Below are positions 19,371 through 29,163 of a DNA stretch of 64,000 bases, one piece after another. Both the position numbers and the translations under genes were made by a program. The DNA lies in NCBI RefSeq assembly GCF_024346055.1, contig NZ_JAGQCH010000003.1, positions 124,001 to 188,000 of the forward strand, written 5' to 3'. Under the pieces are notes generated by a model that saw only the letters and a list, made by a program, of their open reading frames with translations, made no database searches and was not told the origin of the DNA. This DNA is from Cyanobium sp. Cruz CV13-4-11. Its GTDB lineage: Bacteria > Cyanobacteriota > Cyanobacteriia > PCC-6307 > Cyanobiaceae. Numbering within the stretch: position 1 is the stretch's first letter; each line of letters opens with the position of its first letter.

Positions 19371-19967
19371 TTGGAGACCCCCTTGCTGCTGCTGGCTTCC
19401 GCTTCCCCGGCCCGCCGCCGCCTGCTGGAGCAGGCCGGCATCCCCCACCGCATCCAGGTGAGCGGCGTGGATGAGGAGGGGATCCGGGAGGCGGATCCCC
19501 GGCGGCTGGTCCAGAGGCTGGCGCTCGCCAAGGCCCTGGCCGTGGCCGCCACGCTCGCGTCGCCGGCGCACTGGCCGTCCTTGGGGGTGTTGGGGTGCGA
19601 CACCCTGCTGGTGGTGCAGGAGGAGGCGTGGGGCAAGCCCCGGGACGCCGCCGAGGCGGTGGCCCGCTGGCGGCGCATGGCCGGCGGCTGGGGGGATATG
19701 CACACCGGCCATGGCCTGCTGAAGCCCCCCGCCCCCGGGGAGACGGGCGAGCCCCTGCAGGCGGTGGTGACCACACGGGTGCATTTCGCTGCCCTCGGCG
19801 AGACCGACATCCAGGCCTATGTGGCCAGCGGTGAACCGCTGGACTGTGCCGGCGGCTTCGCCCTTGAGGGCCGCGGCGGCCTGGTGGTGGAGAGGCTGGA
19901 GGGCTGCTTCAGCAACGTAATCGGCCTCAGCCTGCCCCTGCTGCGGCTGTGGTTGCCAGGTCTCTGA
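19371..19967 (+). CDS. maf: Maf family nucleoside triphosphate pyrophosphatase
   Basis: House-cleaning enzyme that hydrolyses non-canonical or modified nucleoside triphosphates. The start signature [19 protein letters not shown] and the later GCDTLLVV and GKPRDAAEA motifs are typical. The TTG at 19371 has GGAG six bases upstream and gives 198 residues, the normal size, with homology from the first residues; a GTG at 19323 would add an unconserved leader. Confidence 0.93.
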   Translation: METPLLLLASASPARRRLLEQAGIPHRIQVSGVDEEGIREADPRRLVQRLALAKALAVAATLASPAHWPSLGVLGCDTLLVVQEEAWGKPRDAAEAVARWRRMAGGWGDMHTGHGLLKPPAPGETGEPLQAVVTTRVHFAALGETDIQAYVASGEPLDCAGGFALEGRGGLVVERLEGCFSNVIGLSLPLLRLWLPGL

Positions 19968-20073
19968 TCAGGTCAGCTCGGCCTGCGGCCTGGCCAGGCG
20001 TTCCCTGATCGCGCGATGGGGACCAGATCAGCGGCTCCCCACACCATGGGGTTGGAAGGATGCCGATCGGTGG

Positions 20074-20925
20074 CTATGGCTTGCCGGAAAACTGATCCGC
20101 AGAGGAACGGAGAGAGGAGATTTCTGCTGGAGTCAGAAAGTTAAGATGGTCGCCGGGCAACGGTGAGCGGATATGCACCTTTCTCATTTCCTGTTCGACA
20201 TAGTCCAACGGGTTGGACCAGAAACGCTGTTTCCTGCCAAAAATCCAGAAACCCTCCTTTCTCCTGAACTTTCCATAGTCGGGCCTGAGGCTTGCAAGCA
20301 GAGCCCTCGCCTCTGCCAGAGGGCGCAGAAAATCTGACATCTGGCGCGACCATGTCGGGTAGTTAAGCACCATGTCTTCATACCTGAGGATCAGACATCG
20401 GCCCCCCAGAAGGTCTTTAAGCCGAGTCAGATGATGATACTTTTGAAGGATTGAGGCTTCACCAAACCCGCTTTCACCCCGGAACTCCATTACTGCGTAG
20501 TCATAGATGCTGATTTTGCCGGCCTGTATGTCCTCCCTTATCTTGGCGTCAATGGATGGATAGATGGCATGAATCCAGCCATGGGAGAAGTACTGCGAGA
20601 CGACCAGATCTAGTGGATCACGCACTTGGCATACGGCGTAGTACTCGACAGAGTCGAAGAGTGAAACTGGCGTTTCGTTCGCCAGGTTCGCTGTATCCAG
20701 TGAACGCTCGTCTGTCAGCTCAAAGTCCCTGACTGGCCCTCGGAGCACAAGGCCTGAAGCATACTGGGAAACAGCTTCCGCAAGCTTCTGATGGTTGGCC
20801 GGCTGATTGTTTGGTGAATAGAAAGGGGCGCCGGTTGCGGCGGAGAGTTTTTTCAGGATCTCATATCCAAACATGGATCCTGTCTTGTGAGGATAATGAA
20901 AAGCAAGAACGGCTTGGCGATCCAT
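20074..20925 (-). CDS. Sulfotransferase family protein
   Basis: A 283-residue protein with the two PAPS-binding signatures of sulfotransferases: an N-terminal 5'-phosphosulfate loop (HYPHKTGSMFGYEIL) and a 3'-phosphate motif (CQVRDPLDLVVSQYF, near residue 100). ILRYEDMVLNYP is also typical. It probably sulfates a glycan, lipid or protein at the cell surface; the acceptor is unknown. It is AT-richer than neighbouring housekeeping genes. A 17-base G/C tract and a hairpin lie about 77-120 bases upstream of its start. Confidence 0.75.
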   Translation of the reverse strand: MDRQAVLAFHYPHKTGSMFGYEILKKLSAATGAPFYSPNNQPANHQKLAEAVSQYASGLVLRGPVRDFELTDERSLDTANLANETPVSLFDSVEYYAVCQVRDPLDLVVSQYFSHGWIHAIYPSIDAKIREDIQAGKISIYDYAVMEFRGESGFGEASILQKYHHLTRLKDLLGGRCLILRYEDMVLNYPTWSRQMSDFLRPLAEARALLASLRPDYGKFRRKEGFWIFGRKQRFWSNPLDYVEQEMRKVHIRSPLPGDHLNFLTPAEISSLRSSADQFSGKP

Positions 20926-21001
20926 GAATAACGATTACAGATTTGCAGCATAACATCCGATGGAATGCTTTCGGTTCAACCCGCAAGTGTCACGGGCTGT
21001 G

Positions 21002-21018
21002 CCCCCCCCCCCCCCCCC
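21002..21018. repeat. Seventeen-base C/G mononucleotide tract
   Basis: Seventeen consecutive C on the plus strand (G17 in the sense of the flanking minus-strand genes). It is 77-93 bases upstream of the start of the sulfotransferase ending at 20925, in its promoter or leader region. Confidence 0.9.
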
Positions 21019-21019
21019 G

Positions 21020-21045
21020 CTCTGATGGTCCCTCTCCCATCAGAG
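21020..21045 (-). promoter_or_regulatory. Perfect 9-bp inverted repeat beside the G tract
   Basis: CTCTGATGG (21020-21028) and CCATCAGAG (21037-21045) form a perfect 9-bp stem with an 8-base loop, one base from the C17 tract. On the minus strand the hairpin comes first and the G tract follows, so it is not a standard T-tailed terminator. It could be an operator, a leader hairpin or a slippage-promoting structure. Confidence 0.6.
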
Positions 21046-21184
21046 GTGTTGCGTAGATGGCGCTCTTGATCTGCGCCCTGCCGGGCGGGAGTTCTGCGGT
21101 CTGAACGATGCTATCGACCTGGAATCGGCCGATGAGAGAGACCCCATGGCACTGCTCTACCGTTGCGAAATTCGGATGACCAAT

Positions 21185-22051
21185 CTAGATGTTGACCTCT
21201 TGGCTGAGTTCTTCATATCCCATCGCCTGAAGTGCCACTTGATTGTAGTCAACAAAGTGACGCAACGCCTTCTTTGAGAAATACCTGGAAAAGTAGCTCT
21301 TGTTGGCCTGGTTGAAAAATGGATTACCTTTCTTTCTCTGATGATGCACGTTCTCCATCTGGATCTCAAAGGCTCTGGTAAGCAGCTCTTCGTCGGCCCC
21401 TAGGAAATTCGAAATCAACTGGATGGTTCCCACTGATGGGGTTGGCACCAGGTCTTCGTATCTGAGGTCAAGTACGGGAACTTTGGCCGCTCCCCAGGAC
21501 TCGTAATTTGTTCTCCATCCTCCGCAAACGGAGTAGTAAAAGGGGAGCGTGAGGCCGAGTCTGCTGAAGCTCTCCAAGGCCAGATCAAGCAAGTTCTCCT
21601 TAGCTAGGCTATCGATCTTGAAACGATTGAAGAATTGATTGGGGGAGGTCCATCTCCGGATAAGCTTATGATTCGGGAAAAGGGCTTCAACCGTGGGCCT
21701 GATCATCGCCAAGCTTCTTGAGCTGTTCGCTTCCAGGCGCAGAAAATTCAAAGCGCTCAGCAAGCAGTCAAACGGATTGCGGGTAATTCTGATGACTTTG
21801 CTGACATTACCTTGGGGCGTAGTCAGGTCTTTGGATCCCTTGAAGATCTTGTGGGTCTTTATGACTGTTGTATCTGCCCCTCTGATGGCTTTGAATGGGA
21901 GGGAATTGTCTTCCAAGTGAGCACGCCGCACCTTGCTCAGGCTGTCCCATCCTTCATATGACGAGTCAGCAAGTTGACCCGCAAGAATCAAGGGAAAGGC
22001 AAGAGCAGAGTTGCCGCACTTTGGATAGGTTGCCAGGTAAATTACGATCAT
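21185..22051 (-). CDS. Sulfotransferase domain protein
   Basis: A 288-residue protein with the sulfotransferase 5' loop at the very N terminus (YLATYPKCGNSALAFP), a 3'-phosphate motif (IRITRNPFDCLLSALN) and VLDLRYEDLVPTPS. The family call rests on these motifs. It is only distantly similar to the adjacent sulfotransferase at 20074-20925, so the pair is not a recent duplication. Base composition is AT-richer than psbC next door. Probably involved in sulfation of surface material. Confidence 0.75.
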   Translation of the reverse strand: MIVIYLATYPKCGNSALAFPLILAGQLADSSYEGWDSLSKVRRAHLEDNSLPFKAIRGADTTVIKTHKIFKGSKDLTTPQGNVSKVIRITRNPFDCLLSALNFLRLEANSSRSLAMIRPTVEALFPNHKLIRRWTSPNQFFNRFKIDSLAKENLLDLALESFSRLGLTLPFYYSVCGGWRTNYESWGAAKVPVLDLRYEDLVPTPSVGTIQLISNFLGADEELLTRAFEIQMENVHHQRKKGNPFFNQANKSYFSRYFSKKALRHFVDYNQVALQAMGYEELSQEVNI

Positions 22052-22204
22052 TAAAGGACCTCGCCTAAGAGCATCTGTTTCTAATCAATGAGACCGGGCC
22101 TACATGCGAACCGGTGGAATCCTGCCTGAAGCTTGACGGTGATGTTCACTTGTTGTCCAAGCAGCAAGATGGCCCCGAGAACACCACTGAACCTATAGAC
22201 ATAG

Positions 22205-22230
22205 AAAAAGCTCTCTCTACTGAGAAAGCT
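22205..22230 (-). terminator. Rho-independent terminator after psbC
   Basis: On the minus strand AGCTTTCTC and GAGAGAGCT form a 9-bp stem (one G-T pair) around a 4-base loop, followed directly by five T. It lies about 35 bases past the psbC stop. Confidence 0.8.
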
Positions 22231-22265
22231 TTTGGGAGCAACTGAATCGAAGGGAGAACGTCGGA

Positions 22266-23654
22266 TTAGTCCAGGTCTGGCATGGCCAGGGTGGGCTCGG
22301 CCCGACGGTCAATGCCCTTCTCGAAACCGGCGGCGGCGGCACGGGCGCGGCCCGCATGCCACAGGTGACCAACCAGGAAGAAGAAGGCCAGCACGAACTG
22401 GGTGGAGGCCAACCACTGGCGGACGTTGACGAAGTTCACCGAGTTGGGCTCGGTGATGATGCCGCCGACGGAGTTGAGGGAGGCATTGGGCGCGTGGGTC
22501 ATGTACTCAGCAGCCCGACGAACCTGCCAGGGCTGGATGTCGTTCTGGAGCTTGTCGAGGCTGAGACCGTTGGGGCCACGAAGGGGCTCCAGCCAGGGAC
22601 CGCGGAAGTCCCAGAAGCGCATGGTTTCACCACCGAAGATGATCTCGCCGGTGGGGGAGCGCATCAGGTATTTGCCCAGGCCGGTGGGGCCCATGGCAGA
22701 ACCGATGTTGGCGCCCATGCGCTGGTCGCGCACCAGGAAGGTGAAGCTCTGGGCCTGGGAGGATTCGGCGTTGGTGGGGCCGTAGAACTCCGAGGGGTAG
22801 GCGGTGTTGTTGAACCAGATGTAGGCCGAAGCGATGAAGCTCATGAAGCTCAGCGCGCCGAGACTGTAGCTCAGGTAGGCCTCACCGTTCCAGATAAAGG
22901 CGCGGCGCACCCAGCCGAAAGGCTTGGTGATGACGTGCCAGATGCCACCGAAGATGCAGATCAGTCCGATCCAGATGTGGCCACCGATGATGTCCTCCAT
23001 CGAATCGACGCCGATGATCCAGCCCTCGCCCCCGAAGGGAGCGCGGGTGAGATAACCGAAGATCACACCGGGGCTGAGGGTGGGGTTGCTGATCAGGCGG
23101 ACATCACCGCCACCGGGGGCCCAGGTGTCATAGACGCCACCGAAGAACATGGCCTTGAACACCAGCAACAGAGCACCCACACCAAGAAGGATGAGGTGGT
23201 AGCCAATGATGTTGGTCATCTGGTTCTTGTCGCGCCAGTCCTGGGAGAAGAACGCGGAGTAGTTCTCCAGGATCTCGGGGCCGCGCAGGGCGTGGTACAG
23301 GCCACCGAGACCGAGCACGGCGGAACTGATCAGGTGCAGAACACCGACCACGAAGAACGGATAGAGATCGGTGACCTCACCGCCGGGGCCCACGCCGTAG
23401 CCGAGGGTGGCGACGTGGGGGAACAGGATCAGGCCCTGTTCGTACATGGGCTTGTCGAAGGTGAAGTGGCTCACCTCGAACAGCATCATGGCGCCGGCCC
23501 AGAAGACCATCAGGCCCGCGTGGGCCACGTGGGCCCCCAGCAGACGGCCGGAGAGGTTGATCAGCCGGGCATTACCCGCCCACCAGGCATAGCCAGTGGA
23601 GTCGAGGTCCTTGCCCCCGACCGAGATGAGACCGGAATTAAAGGGCGTTTCCAC
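22266..23654 (-). CDS. psbC: Photosystem II CP43 chlorophyll protein PsbC
   Basis: The CP43 core antenna of photosystem II, with six membrane helices, chlorophyll-binding histidines and a large lumenal loop. The protein begins [20 protein letters not shown] after the initiator and contains [21 protein letters not shown]. The start is the conserved GTG at 23652-23654, which lies inside the end of psbD (17-base overlap), giving 462 residues. Translation is expected to be coupled to psbD. Confidence 0.98.
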   Translation of the reverse strand: METPFNSGLISVGGKDLDSTGYAWWAGNARLINLSGRLLGAHVAHAGLMVFWAGAMMLFEVSHFTFDKPMYEQGLILFPHVATLGYGVGPGGEVTDLYPFFVVGVLHLISSAVLGLGGLYHALRGPEILENYSAFFSQDWRDKNQMTNIIGYHLILLGVGALLLVFKAMFFGGVYDTWAPGGGDVRLISNPTLSPGVIFGYLTRAPFGGEGWIIGVDSMEDIIGGHIWIGLICIFGGIWHVITKPFGWVRRAFIWNGEAYLSYSLGALSFMSFIASAYIWFNNTAYPSEFYGPTNAESSQAQSFTFLVRDQRMGANIGSAMGPTGLGKYLMRSPTGEIIFGGETMRFWDFRGPWLEPLRGPNGLSLDKLQNDIQPWQVRRAAEYMTHAPNASLNSVGGIITEPNSVNFVNVRQWLASTQFVLAFFFLVGHLWHAGRARAAAAGFEKGIDRRAEPTLAMPDLD

Positions 23655-24696
23655 GGGGCAGAACCTCTTCAGGGAAGATGAAGTTTTCGTGCGGCTGGTC
23701 GGCAGGGGCCATCCAGGCACGCAGACCTTCGTTGAGCAGGATGTTCTTGGTGTAGAACGTTTCGAATTCGGGATCCTCGGCGGCGCGGATCTCCTGGCTC
23801 ACGAAGTCGTAGGCCCGCAGGTTGAGGGCCAGGCCGATGATGCCGATACTGCTGGTCCACAGACCCATCACCGGCACGAACAGCATAAAGAAGTGCAGCC
23901 AGCGCTTGTTGGAGAAAGCGATCCCGAAGATCTGGCTCCAGAAGCGGTTGGCGGTGACCATCGAGTAGGTCTCTTCTTCCTGGGTGGGCTCGAACGCCTT
24001 GAAGGTGTTGGCCTGGTCGCTGTCTTCAAACAGGGTGTTCTCCACCGTGGCGCCGTGGATGGCGCACAGCAGGGCACCGCCGAGGATGCCGGCCACGCCC
24101 ATCATGTGGAACGGGTTGAGCGTCCAGTTGTGGAAGCCCTGCAGGAACAGCAGGAAGCGGAAGATCGCCGCCACACCGAAGGATGGCGCGAAGAACCAGC
24201 TGCTCTGACCCAGCGGATACATCAGGAAGACACTGACGAACACCGCGATTGGACCGGAGAAGGCGATGGCGTTGTACGGGCGGATGCCCACCAGACGGGC
24301 GATCTCGAACTGACGCAGCATGAAGCCGATCAGGGCGAAGGCGCCGTGCAGCGCCACGAAGGGCCAGAGGCCGCCGAGCTGGATCCAGCGGACGAAGTCA
24401 CCCTGGGCTTCCGGGCCCCAGAGCAGCAGCAGGCTGTGCCCCATGGCATCAGCGGGCGTGCTGACGGCAGCGGTGAGGAAATTGCATCCCTCCAGGTAGC
24501 TGCTGGCAATGCCGTGGGTGTACCAGGAGGTGGCGAAGGTGGTGCCGGTGAGCCAGCCGCCCAGGGCCAGATAGGCCGTGGGGAACAGCAGCAGACCGGA
24601 CCACCCCACGAAAACGAAGCGGTCGCGCTTGAGCCAGTCGTCGAGGACGTCGAACCATCCACGCGTGGCCGGAGCACGCCCTAGGGCGATCGTCAT
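23638..24696 (-). CDS. psbD: Photosystem II D2 reaction centre protein PsbD
   Basis: The D2 subunit that with D1 binds the reaction-centre pigments and plastoquinone QA. It is 352 residues from ATG at 24694-24696, the standard D2 length. [20 protein letters not shown], the GNPFHMMG-like region ([15 protein letters not shown]) and [19 protein letters not shown] are diagnostic. It is cotranscribed with psbC. A palindrome at 24733-24751 lies 37-55 bases upstream of the start. Confidence 0.99.
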   Translation of the reverse strand: MTIALGRAPATRGWFDVLDDWLKRDRFVFVGWSGLLLFPTAYLALGGWLTGTTFATSWYTHGIASSYLEGCNFLTAAVSTPADAMGHSLLLLWGPEAQGDFVRWIQLGGLWPFVALHGAFALIGFMLRQFEIARLVGIRPYNAIAFSGPIAVFVSVFLMYPLGQSSWFFAPSFGVAAIFRFLLFLQGFHNWTLNPFHMMGVAGILGGALLCAIHGATVENTLFEDSDQANTFKAFEPTQEEETYSMVTANRFWSQIFGIAFSNKRWLHFFMLFVPVMGLWTSSIGIIGLALNLRAYDFVSQEIRAAEDPEFETFYTKNILLNEGLRAWMAPADQPHENFIFPEEVLPRGNAL

Positions 24697-24732
24697 GGGG
24701 GAAAGCGGTGCGGAAGACCCGCAGGGCTGTGG

Positions 24733-24751
24733 GTTACCGGGGGATGGTAAC
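24733..24751. promoter_or_regulatory. Palindrome GTTACC-N7-GGTAAC upstream of psbD
   Basis: A perfect 6-bp inverted repeat with a 7-base spacer in the 153-base gap between the divergent psbD and ycf4. It is placed for a regulator site or a 5' leader hairpin of psbD. It does not match the GTA-N8-TAC NtcA consensus. Confidence 0.5.
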
Positions 24752-24849
24752 AACGTTGATCCGCCACCCGTGCCAGACGACATGGGCTGAAACTGACGAC
24801 TCCGGCACGCTTCACGGCAGGATGGCGGGCCAATGCCGTTTCGTCCCGC

Positions 24850-25416
24850 ATGGCTTCGCCCGGCGTCGCTTCCCCTTCGGCCGACGAGCAGGTGCTGGAG
24901 CAGCCGGTGCTCGGCTCCCGCCGTCTCTCCAATCTGCTGGTGGCGGCCGCCGTCAGCATCGGTGGCCTGGGTTTCGTGCTCACGAGTGCCTCCAGCCGCT
25001 TTGGCCGCGATCTGCTGCCCATCGGTCACCCCGCCGCCCTGGTCTGGGTGCCCCAGGGGCTGGTGATGGGGCTCTATGGGGTGGCGGCGCTGTTGCTGGC
25101 CACCTACCTGTGGCTCGTGATCAGCATCGATTTGGGCTCGGGTCTCAACCGCTTCGATCGGGGGTCTGGCGAGGCCCGCATCAGCCGCCGCGGCTTCCGA
25201 AGGTTGATCGAAGTGGTAATCCCCCTGCGGGAGATCCAGGCGGTGAAGGTGGAGGTGCGCGATGGCCTCAGTCCCCAGCGACGCCTGGCCCTGCGCGTGC
25301 AGGGTCGCCGGGACATGCCCCTGACCCGGGTGGGCGAACCGATGCCCCTGGCGGATCTGGAGCTGGCGGGTGCCCGCCTGGCCCGCTTCCTTGGTGTTCC
25401 CCTGGAGGGTCTTTGA
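24850..25416 (+). CDS. ycf4: Photosystem I assembly protein Ycf4
   Basis: Thylakoid assembly factor for photosystem I. The 188-residue protein has two hydrophobic segments ([17 protein letters not shown] and [18 protein letters not shown]), then the conserved soluble part with [21 protein letters not shown] and a family-typical [20 protein letters not shown] end. It starts at ATG 24850 and is followed closely by the cyclophilin gene. Confidence 0.95.
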   Translation: MASPGVASPSADEQVLEQPVLGSRRLSNLLVAAAVSIGGLGFVLTSASSRFGRDLLPIGHPAALVWVPQGLVMGLYGVAALLLATYLWLVISIDLGSGLNRFDRGSGEARISRRGFRRLIEVVIPLREIQAVKVEVRDGLSPQRRLALRVQGRRDMPLTRVGEPMPLADLELAGARLARFLGVPLEGL

Positions 25417-25417
25417 G

Positions 25418-26161
25418 ATGGCTCAGCGAGGCATGAACCAGCACCGGTCCCCGGCCTCCCTTGGGTGGCGGTTGCTGCTCCTGGTGGTTCTGGGGCTGAC
25501 GCCCCTCGGCCTGGCGGCCTGCGCTGCCGACAAGGGCAACCAACCGCTGGGCTGTGAGGCGGCCACCACCCCCTGCCTGCAGGGAACGGCGGTGGTGGCC
25601 ATGGAGACCAGCAAGGGACCGGTGGAAGTCACCCTGGACGGCGCGGCGGCACCGCTCACGGCTGGCAACTTCGTTGATCTGGTGCGGCGCGGGGTCTACA
25701 ACGGCACGGTGTTTCACCGGGTGGTCAAGGAACCGGTGCCCTTCGTGGTGCAGGGCGGCGACCCCAGCAGCGCCGATCCCAAGGTGGCCCCCAGCGACTA
25801 CGGCTCGGGCGGTTTCGTCGACCCCGCCAGTGGCGAGTCCCGGCGCATACCCCTGGAGCTCAAGCTCGGTGGCACCCAGGAACCCCGCTACGGCGAGGAG
25901 ATCACCACCCCCACCGCCACGCGCCAGCTGGCCCTCACCCATGAGCGCGGCGCCATCGCCATGGCCCGCTCCAACGATCCCAATTCCGCCAGCGCCCAGT
26001 TCTACGTGGCCCTGCAGGCCCTGCCCGAGCTGGATGGCCGCTACGCGGTGTTCGGCCGTGTGAGCAAGGGGATGGATGTGATCGACCGGATCCAGCAGGG
26101 CGACAAGCTGATCCGGGCCCGGGTGATTGAGGGGGGCACGCTGGTCAAGAAGAAGCCCTGA
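25418..26161 (+). CDS. Lipoprotein cyclophilin-type peptidyl-prolyl isomerase
   Basis: A 247-residue cyclophilin. The N terminus is a lipoprotein signal ([17 protein letters not shown], lipobox LAAC), so the enzyme is probably tethered in the periplasm or thylakoid lumen. Cyclophilin motifs are [19 protein letters not shown] and [19 protein letters not shown]. It starts one base after the ycf4 stop region with GGAGG nine bases upstream, so it is likely cotranscribed with ycf4. Confidence 0.93.
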   Translation: MAQRGMNQHRSPASLGWRLLLLVVLGLTPLGLAACAADKGNQPLGCEAATTPCLQGTAVVAMETSKGPVEVTLDGAAAPLTAGNFVDLVRRGVYNGTVFHRVVKEPVPFVVQGGDPSSADPKVAPSDYGSGGFVDPASGESRRIPLELKLGGTQEPRYGEEITTPTATRQLALTHERGAIAMARSNDPNSASAQFYVALQALPELDGRYAVFGRVSKGMDVIDRIQQGDKLIRARVIEGGTLVKKKP

Positions 26162-26165
26162 GGCC

Positions 26166-26211
26166 CTCTCAGGCGGGGACGTGCTTGCTCTCTCAGGCGG
26201 GGACGCGCTTG
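26166..26211. repeat. 24-base tandem duplication across the ilvH stop
   Basis: CTCTCAGGCGGGGACG(T/C)GCTTG occurs twice at a 24-base period (26166-26187 and 26190-26211). On the minus strand each copy ends with the codons for VPA and a TGA, so ilvH is followed by a second in-frame copy of its last codons and stop. Confidence 0.85.
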
Positions 26212-26723
26212 TCGGAGACGGTGGCCTTGAGCAGCTCGGTGTTCACCCCCGAGGCTCGCTCCAGGGCCACCTTGCCCGTGCGGGCGATCTCCAGGATCCC
26301 GTAGGTCTCCAGCAGCCGCTCCAGGGCCACCAGCTTGCCCGGATCCCCCACCACCTCCAGAGTCAGGGCGTCGTCGGCCACATCCACCACCTTGGCCCGG
26401 AAGACCTGCACCAGATCAAAGATGGCGCCGCGGTTCTCCGCCGGTGCCGCCACCTTCAGGAGCATCAGCTCGCGCTCCACCGCCGGAATGGTGGAGAGGT
26501 CGATCACGCCGAGCACGTTGATCAGCTTGTTGAGCTGCTTGGTCATCTGCTCGAGGGTGCGGTCGTCACCCTCCACCACCATGGTCAGACGGGACATGCC
26601 GCGGTGTTCCGCCGGCCCCACCGCCAGGCTCTCGATGTTGAAGCCCCGCCGGGCGAACAGACCGGAGATGCGGCTCAGGGCGCCCGATTCGTCTTCCACC
26701 AGCACCGAAAGGGTGTGCTTCAT
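26193..26723 (-). CDS. ilvH: Acetolactate synthase small (regulatory) subunit
   Basis: The regulatory subunit of acetohydroxyacid synthase, giving valine feedback control of branched-chain amino acid synthesis. An N-terminal ACT domain ([25 protein letters not shown] begins the protein) is followed by the usual C-terminal domain, 176 residues in total. The start is ATG at 26721-26723. It is convergent with the cyclophilin gene. The stop codon lies in a 24-base tandem repeat. Confidence 0.97.
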   Translation of the reverse strand: MKHTLSVLVEDESGALSRISGLFARRGFNIESLAVGPAEHRGMSRLTMVVEGDDRTLEQMTKQLNKLINVLGVIDLSTIPAVERELMLLKVAAPAENRGAIFDLVQVFRAKVVDVADDALTLEVVGDPGKLVALERLLETYGILEIARTGKVALERASGVNTELLKATVSDKRVPA

Positions 26724-26811
26724 GTCGGGCTCGTGATCGGGGTGCGGCGGGGGACCGGAGGCAAAGCCGGCATGGTCTAACCAAAGGTACGCGCCAGGGG
26801 AGGCCTGCCCT

Positions 26812-27786
26812 TCAGCCCGTCGGCAGCCGCTCCAGCCAGCTCAGCACCACGCCATGGAAGGCGTCGGGGGTCTCATCGTGGGGACAGTGGCCGCAGGAAG
26901 GCACCACGTGCAGGTCGAGGTCCGCGCGTAACCGCAGGCACTGCTGGGAGACCTCCACCGGCACCAGCCGGTCCTGGGCGCCCCAGATCAGCAGGGTGGG
27001 CCGACCCCGCTGTTGCAGCAAGGCGACGGCGGTGGCACGGAACGGCCGCAGGGCCATGCCGATACTCATGGCCCGCAGGGCCCGCACCGCCCCGGGGCGT
27101 CGGGCGGGCCGGGCGATCAGCCGACGCAGCTCCTGGTCGCCGATCACCGGGTGGCGGTAGGCCGACTGAATGCCCAGGTCGAGCAGGGGGGAATGGGCCA
27201 GCAGCGGGACGACCAGCTCCAGGGGCAGGAGCCGCAGCAGGCCGTGGATCACCCCCCGCTTCAGTCGCCGTCGCCAGGGGGGGCGGCGCGGGGGGCGGCG
27301 CCCGGCCATCAGCAGGCTGGGATCGGGCAGGGGTGCCGCCACCACGGCCCGCACCCACAGCGGGGCGTAGACGCTGCAGGTCAGGGCCACCAGGCCGCCG
27401 AGGGAATGGCCCACCAGCACGGCAGGCCCCTGGACCACCTCCGCCAGGAAGGCCTGCACCTGCCTCGACCACAGGCGGTTGTCGAGGGCCTGGTGGCGGT
27501 CCAGCCCCGGCTGGCTGGAGGCACCGAAGCCGATCAGGTCGAGGCCGTAGACGCACCATCCCGCCGCCGCCAGGGGGCCGGCATTGCGGCGCCAGTGGCC
27601 GCTGGCGGCCCCGAAGCCGTGCAACAGCACCAGCGCCGGCCCGTCAGGGGGGCCCAGGCGGCGCCAGTGGCAGCCGTGGCCGCGCCAGTCCCACCGGGCG
27701 TGGTCCCCCCAGTCGGCTCCCTGCTGCGGTGCGGCCTCCCCGGGGGCAGGCTGGGGGTCGGCGGACGACACCGATGGTTGCGGCAA
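26812..27786 (-). CDS. Alpha/beta hydrolase
   Basis: A 324-residue alpha/beta-fold hydrolase: oxyanion motif [14 protein letters not shown], nucleophile elbow GHSLGG, acid in [12 protein letters not shown] and histidine in [11 protein letters not shown]. Cyanobacteria have several such proteins of unknown substrate, so no specific reaction is given. The frame opens at TTG 27784-27786; a GTG at 27769-27771 is an alternative. It is divergent from trm1 with only 10 bases between the two TTG starts, so their promoters overlap the opposing coding regions. Confidence 0.88.
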   Translation of the reverse strand: MPQPSVSSADPQPAPGEAAPQQGADWGDHARWDWRGHGCHWRRLGPPDGPALVLLHGFGAASGHWRRNAGPLAAAGWCVYGLDLIGFGASSQPGLDRHQALDNRLWSRQVQAFLAEVVQGPAVLVGHSLGGLVALTCSVYAPLWVRAVVAAPLPDPSLLMAGRRPPRRPPWRRRLKRGVIHGLLRLLPLELVVPLLAHSPLLDLGIQSAYRHPVIGDQELRRLIARPARRPGAVRALRAMSIGMALRPFRATAVALLQQRGRPTLLIWGAQDRLVPVEVSQQCLRLRADLDLHVVPSCGHCPHDETPDAFHGVVLSWLERLPTG

Positions 27787-27796
27787 GGACCCGGAC

Positions 27797-28966
27797 TTGA
27801 GCGAACCCCCTCACTATTGCGAAGGTGCGGCCCTGGTGGAGACCGGTGACGGCTTCTTCCGACCCGCCTCCAGGCCGGCCAGGGACTCCGGTGTGCTGCT
27901 GGCGCGGACCTTGGCCGCCGCCGGCCCGGATCGGCCCGTGCGGGTCCTTGATGGCCTGGCGGGCTGCGGCATCCGGGCCCTCCGCTACGGCCTGGAGGGC
28001 GGCGCCACGGCGGTGTGGGCCAACGACGCCGACCCGGACCGCCTGCCCCTGCTGGAGCGGAACCTCGCCCGGTTGCCCGTGGCCGTGGAGCGGCAGATGA
28101 GCACCAGCACGGCCCAGCAACTGCTGGCCGGTTGCCTGGTGGAGGGGCGCCGCTTCGAGCTGGTGGACCTGGATGCCTTCGGCTGTCCGGCCGCCCTGGT
28201 TCCCCTGGCCCTGGAGGCGGTGGCCTTCGGCGGCGTGCTCTACCTGGCCAGCACCGACGGCCGCTCGGCCACGGGCCATGACCGCCGCGCCGCCGTGCGC
28301 CGTTTCGGTGCCGCCGCCCGGGCCCACCCCGCCAGCTGGGAGATCGCCCTGCGCCTGCAGCTGGGGCTGCTGGCCCGAACCGCCTGGGCGATGGGGCGGG
28401 GGCTCACCCCCCTGCTGAGCTTCAGCGAAGGGCGGGCGTTCCGCACGGCCGTGCGACTGGCGCGGCATCCCGCCGCTGGGGAGGAGGCCCAGCTGGGCCT
28501 GGTGGCCCACTGCCATGGTTGCGGCGATCAGCAGGTGCAGAGCCTGTTGCGGCTTGGCCGCTGGCGCCCCTGCACCTGCCCTGGGGCTGCCTCGGGCGAG
28601 GGGCCGGCCCTGGCGGTCAGCGGCCCGCTCTGGATCGGCCCCCTCCAGGATCCCGGCACGCTGGCGGCGATGCTGCAGCAGGCCGAGGAGGGGGGTGGTG
28701 CCCACCTGGACCGGCCGGGCCGACGACTTTTGCAGCGGCTCCAGGACGATCCGGCCGTGACACCCCGCTGCTGGCCCGTGGATGCGATTGGCCGCCACCT
28801 GGGCCAGGGGCCCCCGCCGCTGGCCCAGCTGGTGGCGGCACTGAGGGCGGAGGGGTTCGCAACGGCGGCCAGCGGCGTGATGGCCGGCCAGTTGCGCAGC
28901 GAGGCCCCCTGGCCGGTGATCGTGGCCACGGCCCGGGGGCTGGTGGCCACGAAGGCTGCTAGATAG
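27797..28966 (+). CDS. tRNA (guanine26-N2)-dimethyltransferase Trm1 family
   Basis: A 389-residue SAM-dependent methyltransferase of the Trm1 family, which dimethylates G26 of tRNAs. Motif I is [19 protein letters not shown], motif II lies in [16 protein letters not shown] and the catalytic DPFG-like motif is [17 protein letters not shown] cysteine cluster (HCHGCGD and CTCPG) follows, as in the family's C-terminal domain. The TTG start at 27797 gives the usual N terminus. petM follows 26 bases later. Confidence 0.88.
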   Translation: MSEPPHYCEGAALVETGDGFFRPASRPARDSGVLLARTLAAAGPDRPVRVLDGLAGCGIRALRYGLEGGATAVWANDADPDRLPLLERNLARLPVAVERQMSTSTAQQLLAGCLVEGRRFELVDLDAFGCPAALVPLALEAVAFGGVLYLASTDGRSATGHDRRAAVRRFGAAARAHPASWEIALRLQLGLLARTAWAMGRGLTPLLSFSEGRAFRTAVRLARHPAAGEEAQLGLVAHCHGCGDQQVQSLLRLGRWRPCTCPGAASGEGPALAVSGPLWIGPLQDPGTLAAMLQQAEEGGGAHLDRPGRRLLQRLQDDPAVTPRCWPVDAIGRHLGQGPPPLAQLVAALRAEGFATAASGVMAGQLRSEAPWPVIVATARGLVATKAAR

Positions 28967-28992
28967 GTAGCCCGTTTCCCTCTGTCCGGGCC

Positions 28993-29091
28993 ATGGCCTC
29001 TGAAATCTTCGGCACCGCCGCCATCTTCTGGGTGCTGATCCCCGTCGGGCTTGCGGGCGGCGCCCTGCTGCTCAAGCTCCTGAACGACTGA
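28993..29091 (+). CDS. petM: Cytochrome b6f complex subunit PetM
   Basis: A 32-residue single-span membrane protein reading [20 protein letters not shown] then a short helix end and LLKLLND. This is the small PetM (subunit VII) of the cytochrome b6f complex, which links photosystem II and I electron transport. It lies between trm1 and ycf39 on the same strand. Confidence 0.93.
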   Translation: MASEIFGTAAIFWVLIPVGLAGGALLLKLLND

Positions 29092-29163
29092 GCGCCGGAG
29101 CCCCGGCTCCGCGCTGGGGCCGGACGCACCTTTAGGCTCAGCCCGCTTCCTTTGCAGGGGTCC

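Larger units (their letters stand above)
20926..21184. other. Intergenic region between sulfotransferases, with tract and hairpin
   Basis: No gene is supported, but the stretch holds the C17 tract (21002-21018) and a 9-bp inverted repeat (21020-21045). On the plus strand 21050-21180 one frame reads somewhat protein-like, but it has no start and no recognisable family. Confidence 0.5.

Noticed and set aside
21046-21184. Protein-like plus-strand frame between the sulfotransferases
   Set aside because: No start codon, no recognisable domain, and it is short; too weak to call a gene fragment.
24733-24751. Considered as an NtcA site
   Set aside because: NtcA needs GTA-N8-TAC; here the half-sites are in the opposite order (TAC then GTA).
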